Numbered from the stretch's first letter, positions 25,301 to 46,098 are shown. The stretch: DNA of 64,000 nt from Callaeas wilsoni (GCA_013398955.1 VWPU01024633.1:1-64000), one strand, 5' to 3'. Made by a program: numbers and translations. The notes: a model not told the origin generated them from the letters alone.

Positions 25301-27648
25301 GAAATGAGGTGAGTGTTGTGGGGTGGGAATAGCACAGCAAAATGCGGAAGAGCCCTGCCTTCAGACCTGCAAGGGGAGAAGGCTGAGCCAACGGCTCTTG
25401 CAGATGATTTGTTGTAAGGGTGGAAGGTGGGAGCTGAAAAGAACTCCTCCGTTCTCTGAATTAAGTAATTTACAGGATTTCTGTGTAGACTGGAGAGCAG
25501 AATAGTGGGATGGCTTGGAGTCTTAATATGGTCCCAGTACAGCTGAAGTCCTTTTTGTGGAAAATCTGGGCCAAGTATCATCAGCTGGCTGTTGGCCCAG
25601 GCATAAACATGCTGAGGGCTTGTGCCAGGTCTGGGTCCTTGAGGCTGTGTTGTGTGACAAATGAGGGCAGTTCAAAGCTTTGTGTGAGCCACCTATTCTG
25701 TGGTACTGCACACAGGGCCAGAAATGGCAGAGTATTTCCTTTATTGGCCTGGTACTTCTCATGCCTTGAAAGATAAAGTGTTTACCTGTTCTGGTTCTTT
25801 AGAATAACGCACAGTCCAGTTAGCTGGGTCTGCCTGCTCCAGGTGACTACATCTGACTTAATACTTGAGAATCTGTTCCTTGTAAGCATAAACTCTTACC
25901 CACTTGGATACTTTCCTGAATTTATCTAAGACTCTTCTTCCTGTGACTCCCATGGCAGCTGTAGGCGTGTGGCGTCTCAGATGTGTAGTCTGGTGCATGA
26001 CTGATCTCTCTGTACAGGAGAACTTCAGTGGCCTGCCAGTGGGGACCTACCAGCCTTTCACTAACATACACCCACCACCAGTTCCGGCGAACCCACCCAC
26101 ATATGAGTCCGTAAGTGCCTGAGGTGAATGGCCATTGCAGGCAGCAGAAGGATCCTCAGAGTGCAGTGATACAGAGCCACAGAGAAGGGAAATGTTTGTA
26201 AAGGATACTGCTGCCAACCTTTGGAGATTTTGAGGTGGTGCTGGTGTTGTGAATCACTGAGTGTACGTGATGGAAGAATGACTTGTGGAGAGAAGTTCCT
26301 CATTCAGCTCTGTGCTTTGGCTGCAAAGGAAAGCTGAGATTTCTCTTGCTGCACTTGTTCAAGTGGTGATAAACAGTTAACAGGCAGAGTCCACAAGTTC
26401 TGGTTTTTACAGTGTGAAGGGCTTATCACCTCAAGTCTGCTTAATTATGGCTTTTAAACTAATTAACAGCCTAGATCACAATTTTGGCTGACCCAGATGC
26501 TGTGTGTTTAAAGACTCTTCCTTTCACAGACTTTCCTCAGTCCTTGGGGACAACAAAGCAGAGGCTAGAGACTTCCCTTTCTATGCTTGTCTGTGGTTTT
26601 GTTGCTGCAGTTTGTCATCATGCCTCCCATTCTGCTTTTGGTGACATGCTGTTTGTTTTTACATTATCCTGCGCAGGGAGGAGTACAGTTGAGCTTTGTG
26701 GGTGCTGACACCTTGTGTTCTCACAGGTGCAGCAGTGCGGGTGAACTGGGTGGGAATGAGTGTTGAGGGCTGCAGCATGCAGGGAGTAAGAAGTTTTACT
26801 AGCACAGCTGAGTGTGCCATGAGCCTTTTTCCCAGACAGACCAAGGCCTGAGATGGGTCGTTTCATACCCTGCTGCTAGTCACAAGGGCCTGTCAGTGGT
26901 TTATGAAGAATGGCAGCAAGGAGCTGTGGTGACGTGGAAGAAGGGGGCGGTGTTTTCCCACTGGTGGCCTTGATAAATGTTTCAGACCTGACAGTGGTTG
27001 TGCTCTGTTGATCCAGTTCCAGAATATGGTCAGTGAAGCTGCTTTAGTTGACAAGGAGGGAGAGAAAAGCTGAAGAGCTGCTTCTGTTTCTTGGGAAGAG
27101 AGGCAGGTTGTTGCAAAGCCATGGCTGCCTGCTGGGGGTGAGGAGGAGTGTGCACTGCTCTGCTGGAGCTGTGCCTCTGAGCTCTGCCTGTGTGCTGCTG
27201 TGACCATGCCTAGTGGGACAGAGCTGTAGTAACTGAGAGTCTTTTTCAGATTGATGAGCCTAATACTGACAAGGACGGTGCTGCACTAGTGCCTGGTGAG
27301 TATGCTGAGGTTTGGAAAACCTTGGGTATTAGGGGCTGTTCAGAAAAACCCACTGGTAGTGCCTGTTGCTGGAATGACTGTTCCTTTGTGGGGTTCCATT
27401 TGGCCCGGTGGGTGTGCTGATGGTGAGGTGCAATGATACTTCTCTTATAAACAGGGCCTGAGCCCAAGCCAGAAGCTTCTCCTAAACCAAGAGCTCCTAA
27501 TACCTTTGATAACTTTGTGCTGCCTGAATTGCCATCTGTGCCAGACACACTGCCAACGGCATCTGCTGGCGCCAACTCTTCTGCCTCAGAAGACATTGAC
27601 TTCGATGATCTTTCACGGAGATTTGAGGAGCTGAAGAAGAAAACATAA
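22387..27648 (+). CDS. IST1: IST1, ESCRT-III associated factor
   Basis: Nine coding exons join in phase to 363 codons (human 364-366): 22,387-22,474; 23,076-23,256; 23,496-23,583; 23,865-23,948; 24,324-24,434; 24,746-24,952; 26,018-26,110; 27,250-27,295; 27,455-27,648. The start MLGSGFKAERLRVNL lies 12 nt into an exon beginning at 22,375. Residues about 1-190 form the all-helical IST1 fold (KKKTELAQKARKEIADYL, REDYLVEAMEILELYCDLLL), which resembles CHMP subunits and polymerises with CHMP1B. A glycine- then proline/methionine-rich linker follows. The C-terminal DIDFDDLSRRFEELKKKT is the MIT-interacting motif that recruits VPS4, LIP5 and spastin. The protein acts in cytokinetic abscission and endosomal tubule fission. 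Exon 6 adds a longer glycine run than in human. The gene is intact. Confidence 0.98.
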
Positions 27649-28398
27649 AACTTCCTGGGCTGCAGGAAGGAGGGGAAGGAGCTGTGTAACCTTCTCTCTG
27701 AAAGACTCCCTTTGAAATTGGTTTCCTGTATTAACCTCCAATGAACGTGCTCTTCTTTTTGAGCTCTCTTCCTGCTGTACTTACACCAAATGCTGCTGCT
27801 TTCCTGATCTTTGCTGCTCCAGGAGATGAACTGTGGGGACTGTTGTGAGACTGAGGCAGGGAAGAGCCCCTGTCAGTCAGGGTAGCTTTATGGGGAAGCT
27901 GCACATGATGTTCTGGGCACCGTTCCTGGCTGCCTCCATGATGGCTCTGTGCCTGCCAGCGGAGGCTTTCTCTTTGGGGAGCCCTCGCTGGCCGTCAAGG
28001 TGTTCTCGGTGGGATCTGTTTGTAGGCAGAAGGGTGGCACTGTCTGCCTGGGCCTTTTGGGTGTGCGACTGGCCCTACAGAGGGCAGAGCTAGGCACGCT
28101 CTGCTGCGGCCTCCGGTTTGATGCAGCAGCTTTCCTTCCTGCTGCTGAGCAGCTATGGACCACCGAGGTCTGGGTGCAACGTGTGGAGGGCAGTCTGACA
28201 GGATACGCAGCAGCACCTAGTTAACCCTACCCGAGCCGCGGGCGAGGCATCCCGGGCCTGTAACGTACCTGTTCGTGTCACTGCAGCTCTACCATACCTG
28301 TCCTTGACGGTGCCCGCGGCTGTACACCACCTGTCCCGTCCCTGTCCGTGACCCTGCAGACGCTTTCCCCGGGGACTCGGGCCGTTTGTACCTCTTTG

Positions 28399-28404
28399 AA
28401 TAAA
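28399..28404 (+). terminator. IST1: Poly(A) signal AATAAA of IST1
   Basis: This is the only canonical signal after the IST1 stop at 27,648, giving a 3' UTR of about 760 bp. It lies inside the rising CpG content of the DHODH promoter, only about 165 bp before the DHODH start codon. Confidence 0.7.
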
Positions 28405-28429
28405 GCGCGGTTCGGGGCCCCTCGTGTGC

Positions 28430-28569
28430 GCGCAATCGCGCGGGAGCGCGCGGCGCGCAGCCGGGGCCTATTGCAGCGACCTCTGCTGCGTCGCTATTGG
28501 CTGGAAGGGTACGGTCCCCGCCAATCACAGAGGCGGCCCTCGGAAGTGCCTTCAGGCGTTGGGCTGAGC
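28430..28569 (+). promoter_or_regulatory. DHODH: DHODH promoter with paired CCAAT boxes
   Basis: The short gap between the IST1 poly(A) signal and the DHODH ATG is CpG-rich. It contains an inverted CCAAT (ATTGG, 28,496-28,500), a direct CCAAT (28,521-28,525) 25 bp further on, and an ETS-like CGGAAGT near 28,540. Paired NF-Y boxes suit a TATA-less housekeeping promoter. The start site was not mapped. Confidence 0.6.
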
Positions 28570-31500
28570 ATGATGGCGGCGCCGCTGCGCGTGAGCGGCC
28601 GGGGGGCGTCGGGGGGACCCGGAGCCGCCGTGGCGGGGCCGCTCATGGGACCCTGGGGACAGTCGGGCTTGGCCGGTTGCGGCTAGAGCGAGCAGTGCGG
28701 GGCGGGACGGGAAGAGGCGGGATGGAATGGGTGCTGTGGGATCGGGGACGGCGTGCTGGGAGGGGAGGGGACGGGAATGGGATCGGTACCGGGATGGGAT
28801 GGGTGTGGTTGTCGGTGGGGGATCGGTGCTGCTTCCCCTGCTGACGACCTGGCGCAGGGACGGCTGCTGGCGCTGGGAGGCTGCGGGCTGCTCCTGGGAT
28901 CGGCGCTGGCGGCAGGCGACGAGCGGCTTTACGCGATGGCGGTTATGCCCGCGCTCCGGGCGCTGCCCCCTGAGGCCGCCCACGGCCTGGCTTTGCGCGC
29001 CGCCGCCCTCGGGCTGCTGCCCCCCACCCATCCCAACGGCCCCGCGCTGGTGCGTCTCTCGAGGGCGGAGGTGGAGGGGGAACCGCGGCGGGGCGCGGGG
29101 ACCAGGGCGAGGAGCGGGGAGGTCGGAAGGGCGGCTAGGACAGGGATAGGGGCTGGGTCGCAGGGCCCGGCGGGGTGGGCAGGCGGCCGGGTCCCGTCAC
29201 AGTCCGTGGGGGCGACGACGGACCCTCGGGCAGGCATCCCATAAGTACACCACATAAGGCAGGGGAGGCGGCCGGGTCTGTCGGGAGGCGGGGTCGGAGC
29301 GAGGTCTTGGCAATGGTTCCTGGAGTCTGTGGGCTCTGACCCAGCCCCAGCCCTGCAGGAGGTGCGAGTCCTCGGGCAGCGATTCCGCAACCCATTGGGC
29401 CTGGCCGCTGGCTTCGACAAGCAGTGTGAGGCTGTGGACGGGCTGTACAAGATTGGCTTTGGCTTTGTGGAAGTGGGAACTGTCACACCCGAGCCCCAGG
29501 AAGGGAACCCCAAGCCCAGGGTCTTCCGGCTGGCAGAGGACGAGGCAGTCATCAACAGGTGGGATCTGAGGGCAGCTGCTCTGCCATGTCCTACAGTCTG
29601 CGCACCGTGAGGGAGGGTGCATATTTGGGTGGTTCCAGGTCTTTCGTTGGTGCTGTGGTGGCATTTGCTGAGCAAAGCTGCAGAGACCACATGTCCACCT
29701 TGTGTTTCTCACATGTCCTGTTCAGAGTTTGCAGACATAACTCAGCTTTGAACCCTCTTGTCCTGGCGCAGGTATGGATTCAACAGCCATGGCCATGTCG
29801 TGGTGGAGCGCAGGCTGCGAGCCCGCCAGGAGACACAGATCAGGCTCACTGGTGGTGAGACAAGCTTGTAAGCCTTTGCTCTTGGGGTCTGCAGGGTAGG
29901 TTTGGGCATCTGCTGGGTACCTGTAGGCCAGGATTGGTGTGTAATGCCAGCATCCAGGCGCAGGAGCACCCCGGCTGAAGCAACACTTCAACAGCAAGAT
30001 TATCTTGGGGCTGTAGTCTCACCCTTGGCGTTGTGACTACACACCTTTTCCTGCTCTTTTCTCTGGGATTAAGCTCCACTTGCTGCCTTGGGCAGGATGT
30101 GCCTCCTAACATAGCCAAAGCCAAGAGGACCCCAGCTGGGCAGATCCTGAGGGCAACCTCTGCCATGCTGAAGGCTGTGGTGCTGGGAGGTGCTGACTGA
30201 GGCGGCTGTGGCAATGCTCCTGTGGTTGCAGGACAGTCCCAGGCCCATTCTCTTGAAATACATGGGCTGCATATCCCCATCTTAACTTTTGCTGGTCCTG
30301 AGACCTCCTTTTTCAGGTCCTCTGGCCGTTGGGTGGTGGTTGGTCTTGCTGCTCTGGTTCAGCTGTGTCTGTGTTCCAGCTGGGATGCCTCTTGGAGTCA
30401 ACCTGGGCAAGAACAAGAACTCTACTGATGCTGCAGCTGACTATGTGGCTGGGGTTCGGATGCTGGGCCCTTTGGCTGACTACCTTGTTGTGAACGTGTC
30501 CAGCCCGAACACCCCAGGGCTGCGGGACCTGCAGGGCAAGGCTGAGCTGCGGGACCTACTGAGCAAGGTGGGTGCCTCCCCCTAGCCAGCCCAAACCACA
30601 GCTACAGCACCGGATGCATCCCATCTCCTGGCAGCATCTGCAGTGCTGCAGCCAGTGGATTTGCTCCAGCACAGGGAGGAGTGGGGGTGGCTTTCTGGTG
30701 TGGTGGGCAGGACCAATGAGATGTCCCTGTCAGCTGCTGCCGTGGGGTGTACTAGAGCACTGTATCCCAGCAAAGGGCTCAGGAGCAGTGAGGCATTGCC
30801 CTCCACTTGCTCCTGCAAGAGGCAGTGAGCCATCCACCCCACAACTTCAGGCATCGCAGGGGTCCTGTGCCTGCTGTGTGCTCCAGGCCCTGTGCCAAGG
30901 GTACCTTTCCTGTCTTTGGTGCCATGTAGAGGAGCAGGGCCTGTCCCTGTGCTGCCTGTGGTGGTGGGTGTACATAGCTCCTAGTTGGGGCAGGAGGCAT
31001 CTGCCTGCTATGTACTGCCACATGCACCGACAGGTGCTGGCAGCGAGGGACCTGCTGCCCTGCAAGCGTAAGCCAGCCGTGCTTGTGAAGATTGCCCCTG
31101 ACCTCACCGCACAGGACAAGCAGGACATCGCCAGTGTTGTCTGTGAGGTGAGGAGACAGGAAGAGGGGGGGCCACCAGAGGCAGGACCATGGTGGTCCTG
31201 GTAAGTCACCTCTCTGAAAGACACGTACACCTGCAACTCTCTGGCTGCTGGAGGGATGGTGTGTCCTTGGTAGGTCAGAGTCTGTGAGGGCCCACGTGTC
31301 ACCCAGGCATTGGGTGACCCAGGCAGTCCAGGTGGTGACGGGCAGCTTTGTCCCTAGGCATGCTTCTGGGTTGTCTACTGGGTGGTCCTGACCTGGCAGG
31401 AGGGGAGGGAAGGGCTGGGATGCTTGTGGAAGCTGTGTCCTCACACTTCTGTCCATGCAGCTAGGCGTGGATGGGCTGATAGTCAGCAACACTACTGTGA

Positions 31501-32044
31501 GCCGCCCCAGCAGCCTCCGGAGCAGGCAGCGCATGGAGCCTGGGGGCCTCAGTGGGAAGCCCCTGCGGGAGCTCTCCACACAGACCATCAGGGAGATGTA
31601 TGCTCTCACTCAAGGTGATGGCAGAACAGGGCTTGGGGGCACATGCCAGCATTCCATGTGCCATCCTGACCCTGCACCTGCCCACAGGCCGTGTACCCAT
31701 TATCGGTGTGGGTGGGGTGAGCAGCGGGCAGGATGCCCTGGAGAAGATCCGTGCCGGAGCCTCGCTTGTGCAGCTGTACACAGCACTTGTGTACCACGGG
31801 CCGCCAGTGGTGGGGGCAGTGAAGCGGGAACTGGAGGAGCTGCTGAGGTGAGTGGAGGCTAGGCACATCCCCAGAGAGCCCCTGGGCCTAGGACAGCTCT
31901 GGACAGCTGTGTGCTGGTGCTGAAGCAGTGGAACTGTGGGGCTGACCCACAGTGCCAGCGCAGTCCCACCACACATTGTTCCTGGTTAGGGAGCAGGGCT
32001 TCAAGAACGTCATGGAGGCAGTTGGAGCAGATCACCGCTGCTGA
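28570..32044 (+). CDS. DHODH: Dihydroorotate dehydrogenase (quinone), mitochondrial
   Basis: Nine exons join in phase to 388 codons (human 395): 28,570-28,590; 28,858-29,049; 29,359-29,558; 29,772-29,854; 30,380-30,567; 31,034-31,147; 31,461-31,614; 31,688-31,847; 31,990-32,044. The class 2 FMN enzyme oxidises dihydroorotate to orotate in de novo pyrimidine synthesis and passes electrons to ubiquinone. It is anchored in the inner mitochondrial membrane. A short basic leader is followed by a hydrophobic helix (residues about 9-27) and GDERLY. FMN and substrate motifs include AAGFDK, KPQEGNP-like [15 protein letters not shown] and NVSSPNT, whose second serine (about residue 207) is the class 2 catalytic base. 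Further motifs are [23 protein letters not shown] and IGVGGVSSG. The first exon encodes only seven residues and begins ATGATG, so either Met could initiate. The gene is intact. Confidence 0.97.
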
Positions 32045-32280
32045 CATGGTGCGGAATGAAGGTCTAGCTGGGAGGAGTCATGGCTGAGCAGGCATAAGTC
32101 TGACAATTCCAGTGCTGGGCAGACTGGGACTGAGATGAGGTCCTGGTTCCAGCCCCTGGGAAGGGTCTGATGGGTGAAGCAGGGGCTGCACTGGTGGGGA
32201 GCAGGGGACAGGGCCTTCATGACAGTGCTGCTTTTCAGGGCTGTGTTTTTGCTTCCCTGTGGACAGCAGAACTGAGTGTC

Positions 32281-32286
32281 AATAAA
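32281..32286 (+). terminator. DHODH: Poly(A) signal AATAAA of DHODH
   Basis: A canonical hexamer lies 237 bp after the DHODH stop and is followed by a TGTGTGTTG-rich stretch, a typical downstream element. Confidence 0.75.
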
Positions 32287-32289
32287 CAT

Positions 32290-34770
32290 TTGGCTCTCCT
32301 GGTCCTGTGTGTTGCTCTGGCAAAACCCCATGGGCTGGAGGGATGCAGCTTAGCTCTCCTCAGCTTAGCCAGGATCAGCTCTCAGTGTTGCTCCCATGTG
32401 TCCTGGTGGGGGAAGCCACCAGGGTAGCTGAGCTCTGGGATGGACTGACAAGCACACCAGGCCTCCCCTGGCAGAGACCTCTGCCTGAGGCCAGGCTCTT
32501 GAGGGGGAGGGAAGGCAGTGGTGGTGCTGGGTGCCCGTACACAGCTCTTTGGAAATGGCTGCAGTCATGCCCTGTCAGTTGTGGAAAGGGCCTGATCAAA
32601 GGTGCTTCTGTCTGTTGGTTTTGTCTCTGGGACCTCCGGTGCTGATCTGTTCCTTCACCCTGAACTCACTGCAGTCATCTCGGGCTTTTCCTGAGCAAGA
32701 GCTTGCCCTGCACACAGCATTCCCTTAGCAGCCTCTTGAAATCCACCCTGCAGAGCAGAATTGCGCAACAGCACTTCAGCAAAATTGTTTACAACTGCTG
32801 ACGTCACTCTTTGGTGGCCGTTGGATCATGTCAGGGCCGTTGCCTGCCTGCTCCCCACTTCTGCAGCCCGCTGCACTATCCTCTTCATTTCCTGTATTGT
32901 TTCTGGATGGATGGCACTCCTCACTGTTCTAACAGGGATGTGACCTGGTCCATTGGCCAAGGTGTTGATGTGACTTGGAGCAGGCCTTGGAGACTCTTGC
33001 TCTCCCAGTCTGAGGGTGACACAGCACCTTCCTAATGTGCTGGCAAGGTTCACAGATCGGAGCTGCTGAGCCCTGATGCTTCTTGTGCTGGACTCCAGCC
33101 TTCTGCTGGCATGAGTATGGCTGCTGCTGGGCCAGGGATGTCAAGCCCTGCATTGTTTATGGACACAGATGCCCCATGAGATGGAAAGAGCTCACAGAGG
33201 ATGGAAAAGCCGCCTTCTGGGGTGTCCGGGACTGGACACAGATGTCCCTCTTGAGGCTGAAGGACTGGAATATCTGAGTGTAAGGGGGGCACTGTCAAGA
33301 CCACCCCAGCAGGCCAAGCTTCAGTGGCTCAGAGCTGGGGCTGGATCCACATGCTCTGAATGGTTTTGGGGTGGCTTACCTGCAGCACTGGCTCCCTCTC
33401 CTGCTGCTCCTCGGCTGTGCTCCTGTGGAAGGCAGACTGTGGGAACCGGCTGATGTTCTTTGCACTGCACCCCTGCTGCTGGCTGGCCACATCCAGCTGG
33501 TCGCTAGCCAATAGTTCCTGCTGTGAGTTCCTGTAAGCCGAGATTTGGCCCTTGACACTGCTGACAACCAACCTGTACCCGAGGAGCCAGGGGCTGCTGG
33601 GATATGGGCTGCAGCCTGCTTCATGGGAAGAGGTGACTATTGGTTGGAAGCTGGCTTGGCTGCGGTCCTTCAGAGCCTGTCCCCAGCTCTGAGATATGCT
33701 GTACCACTCAGCCAGCCAGGCTGGCACTGCCCAGGTCACTGGCACCCCAGCTCTGGATTGTGTGCCTTGTCTGTGGCCAGAGCCGGGCACAGAATGGGAT
33801 GGGACCTGCCTCCTGTGCCCCAGCTCCACCTGCCAGCACTGGGGTAGCCACCTGTGTCCTGCAGGGACCGTGGTAGGAGTGGGCGCAGGGCAGGTTTACC
33901 AGGGGCAGAGACTGGTCTGCTCTCTGTGAGCCTCGGCTGGTATCAGAGTGCCAGGGTACCAGTATCTGCAGCCAGCTCCCTCTCCCATCTTTGTAGCTGC
34001 AAAATCTGGGAAACATTTGGCATGCTGGCTTCCTGTCGGGGCTTGGCAGCTTCCTGGGAGCCTCTGCCAGGCCAGTGCTAAGCAAGGTGGGGCTTTTTGA
34101 GCCCAGTTCCTGCTGGGAATTGGGAATTGTGCTGGCTGCAGGCACCAGGGTCAGGAGATCTGGAGCTCATGGGCTGCACCAGTGCGAAGGAGGTGGTAAT
34201 AAAAGGGGTGAGGAGGAAGCCCCAAGCAGGAATGACTTGCAGGAGGAGGCTGCTATGAGCATGGAGTGAGCAACAGCAATATGTCTCTGGATGTGCTCAG
34301 TGCTGTGTCTGTCCTTGCCCGGCTGAAGACCTGGCCCTACAGAGGGCCAGTGTTGGGCCTGGAAGCACCCAGGTCCCAACACTGCAGCCTTGACCTCTGT
34401 AGCAGCAGGGTCCAGGTCTGACTCATGGCTATCTGACGGGCAGCCCTGGGGCACGGAGTTCCCTCTTTTTCCTACCGGGACAGGGCATGAGCCCGGCCAG
34501 GTCTCAGATCCTGGTGGAGCCCACAGCTGAGAGTGAAGAGTAGTTGTTCTGTGCTGAGCCTGCCCTCTCATTCCTGCAGACCTGCAGAGCTGCTGATTGC
34601 CAGCCTGGAGTGTGCTGGGGACTGCAGCTGTCACTGGTACCTTCTAGGAGCTTGGACAGAGCTGGGAAGGGGCTTGGCAGGGAGCAGGCAGGGGGCAGGA
34701 AGACAAAACTAGGGAGGGACCTAGGAGAGGTGGGACCGTGTCCTGTGCTTGGTGCTCTGGGCCAGCTGAG
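32290..34770. other. Gene-free interval between DHODH and the haptoglobin relic
   Basis: I find no recognisable exons on either strand. In mammals TXNL4B (minus strand) and the first haptoglobin exon occupy this position. I looked for the TXNL4B thioredoxin-like motifs and for a secretory signal-peptide exon without success. Frames here are short or have shuffled composition. A few weak poly(A)-like hexamers (for example 34,198-34,203) have no associated gene. Confidence 0.6.
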
Positions 34771-34774
34771 CATT

Positions 34775-36102
34775 ATCTGCCTGCTGAGTGGAGCTGTGCA
34801 AAGCATGTGGAGCGCCTGGTTAGGTACTGCTGCGACCTGTACTACTGGCTGCGCAGCTCTGGTGATGGTGAGGTACACAGCATGGGCACAGCACCCAGGG
34901 ACGGGGCTTCTGCCCAGCTCCAGGGAATGTGTGGGGCTGCCCCAATACTAGGTGATCCAGCCTGACACTCCACCCCACTTCATCGGAGTATGAATAGCTA
35001 CTCCTGTTCATCCAAGCCCTGTGGAGGTACAAGCACCTCTGTGCCTCCCTGGCTGCAGGGCAGTGGTGCTGACTCTGGTTTCCCTCCATATGGAAATACA
35101 AATGTGGTGAGAATCAGGTACGGGTGAGCCCTGATGCTGTTAAGGATGTGCCTGTCTGTGAGCCAGGTGAGAGCAGACTGCAGTGGCTGGGAGCTCTGAG
35201 CAGTCTGGGCAGCTGAAGGGCTGCAGGGACTGCTCACAACCTCCATCTTTAGTGCTGCTCCCTGAGGCTGCTGAGCACCAGGAGGTATCTGCTGCCCACT
35301 GGGTTCAGAGAGCTCACCTGAGCCTTGCTCTGCCCTATGTAGTGTGTGGGAAGCCAAAGAACCAGCCCCCCCTCCGCCCCCAGGCAGATACAGTGCATCA
35401 TCAGGGGCATGCTGGCTCAAAAGTGCAGCTTCCCTTGGCAGGGCTAGATGGTGACCCACCACAACCTCACTGTGGGAGCCACACTAATCAGTGACCAGTG
35501 GCTGCTGGCCACAGGCAGGAACGTTTACCTGAACATCCACAGTGAGAAAACGACGCTGGAGGAGATTGCCCTTACACTGCAGCTGTTCCTGGGCAGCTGG
35601 GAGCAGCCCACCTTGAGCATCGAGCGCATTGTTTCTTCACCCCAGCTAGGCTACCCCCAGGCTGTGGACCTAGCCTTGCTGAAGCTGAAGCAGAAGGTGC
35701 TTCTTGGAGAGGAGGCGATGCCCATCTACCTGGCCCAGAAGGACTATGTGCACCCAGGGTAGGTGGGCTACATTGCGGGCTGGGGCTGTAGTGCCACCTT
35801 TGGCTTTCCTGACATGCTGAAGTACATGATGCTGCCAGTGGCTGAGAGTGAGCAGTGCTAGGAATACTACAGTGCGTGGAATGTGTCCTACTGGGTCCAG
35901 CCTGTCCTTGCCAATGACACCTTCTCCGTGGGCATGAGTGAGCTGCGGGAGGACGCCTGCAGTAGGGATGCAGGCGGAGCCTTTGCTGTGCAGGGTCCTG
36001 ATGACGACACCTGGTATGCAGCTGCCATCGACAGCTGCGAAGTATGGCGTGGACGTGAAGCGTGTCCTGGCCTGGGTGAAGGAGACAGTGGCAGCTGGCT
36101 GA
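34775..36102 (+). pseudogene. HP: Haptoglobin pseudogene
   Basis: The remnants are collinear with haptoglobin. A complement-control-protein half is at about 34,775-34,870 (VERLVRYCCDLYYWLRSSGDG). The other half is at about 35,095-35,166 (DAVKDVPVCEP, then a good donor). The serine-protease-like exon starts at 35,343 (VCGKPKN). The exon 35,166/35,343 junction keeps phase. The protease domain shows SFPWQ, THHNLTVGATLIS, VDLALLKLKQKV, VGYIAGWG, LKYMMLPVAE, WVQPVLANDTF and DTWYAA. The gene is dead: in-frame TAG at 35,445, 35,760 and 35,859; a one-base shift near 35,385-35,395; another near 36,040 before the terminal KYGVDVKRVLAWVKETV. Haptoglobin's hallmark losses are present (no His57; Ala in place of Ser195, DAGGAF), separating it from MASP proteases. 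Living homologues bind free haemoglobin in plasma. Its place between DHODH and DHX38 is the mammalian HP location. Confidence 0.93.
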
Positions 36103-36379
36103 GGCAAGACCGTGAGGGAATAAGACTCTTGTGCACCACGCTGCAGGCTCTGTGTCTGTCTGTGCAGGCTCTGTGTGTGTGCGCGTCTGTCCGCGCAGGG
36201 TCTCTGTGCCCGGCGCTGCACGGGCCTATCTACCGGGGCTGAGTGTGTGCCTGCCCTCGCTCCCGGCGGGGTCCTGGAGGGCGTGGGGCTCCAGGGGCTC
36301 TGAGGGATTCTCGCCCCTCCACGATGTGAGGTGTGCGTGGGGCTGTCCCCCCGCGCAGGGCCGTCCCGCGGGTGTCCCT

Positions 36380-36655
36380 GCGGCTCCCGTTCGCCCGGGA
36401 CTCCGCCCCGCGCCCACGTGACCATGCGGAGGTTGCGTACACCGGAAGTCGCCCCCGGCAGCGAGTGTGGCTTGTCTAGCGGCGTTGGGACTCTATGGTG
36501 GCGGCTCTCCCATAGGTTCTGGCCACTGTGTCTATGGTGCACTCGGCTAGAGGGGCTCCTCCCGCCGAGGACTGTGGGGTGGCTATGGCGGCGCTCCGGG
36601 AGCTGGGTTACGGTCGCTGAGGGAACTGCGAGGCTCGCGCAGCGCTGCGGCCACG
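36380..36655 (+). promoter_or_regulatory. DHX38: DHX38 CpG promoter
   Basis: CpG density rises after 36,200 and continues into the first coding exon. An ETS/GABP-type ACCGGAAGT lies at 36,441-36,449. Several YY1-like CTATGGTGGCGGC / CTATGGCGGCG words occur between 36,490 and 36,600. No TATA box is seen. Confidence 0.65.
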
Positions 36656-45957
<9,302 letters not shown>

Positions 45958-46092
45958 GAAGGCACGACCTGTTGCTTTGAGGCTTAAGGTAGTGCCCAGC
46001 TACTGTGATCAGTGTATTCTGAGGTCTCTACAGCTTGTGGCCCTGGAAGGCTTTAGTGCTTGGCACTAATTTTGCTACAGAACAGAAAGAAT

Positions 46093-46098
46093 TTTATT
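46093..46098 (-). terminator. Candidate poly(A) signal for the minus-strand coiled-coil gene
   Basis: TTTATT on the plus strand (AATAAA on minus) lies about 360 bp beyond the stop at 46,460 and only 136 bp from the DHX38 stop. The two convergent transcripts would therefore overlap or nearly abut. Confidence 0.4.

Noticed and set aside
28929..29712. Minus-strand frames of 253 and 171 codons over DHODH exons 2-3
   Set aside because: GC-rich shadows crossing DHODH exon and intron boundaries, with no splice-consistent logic or homology.
35183..35494. Frame containing VCGKPKN read as an intact gene
   Set aside because: It matches haptoglobin only for its first part; the following haptoglobin residues are in another frame and meet TAG at 35,445, so it is part of the pseudogene.
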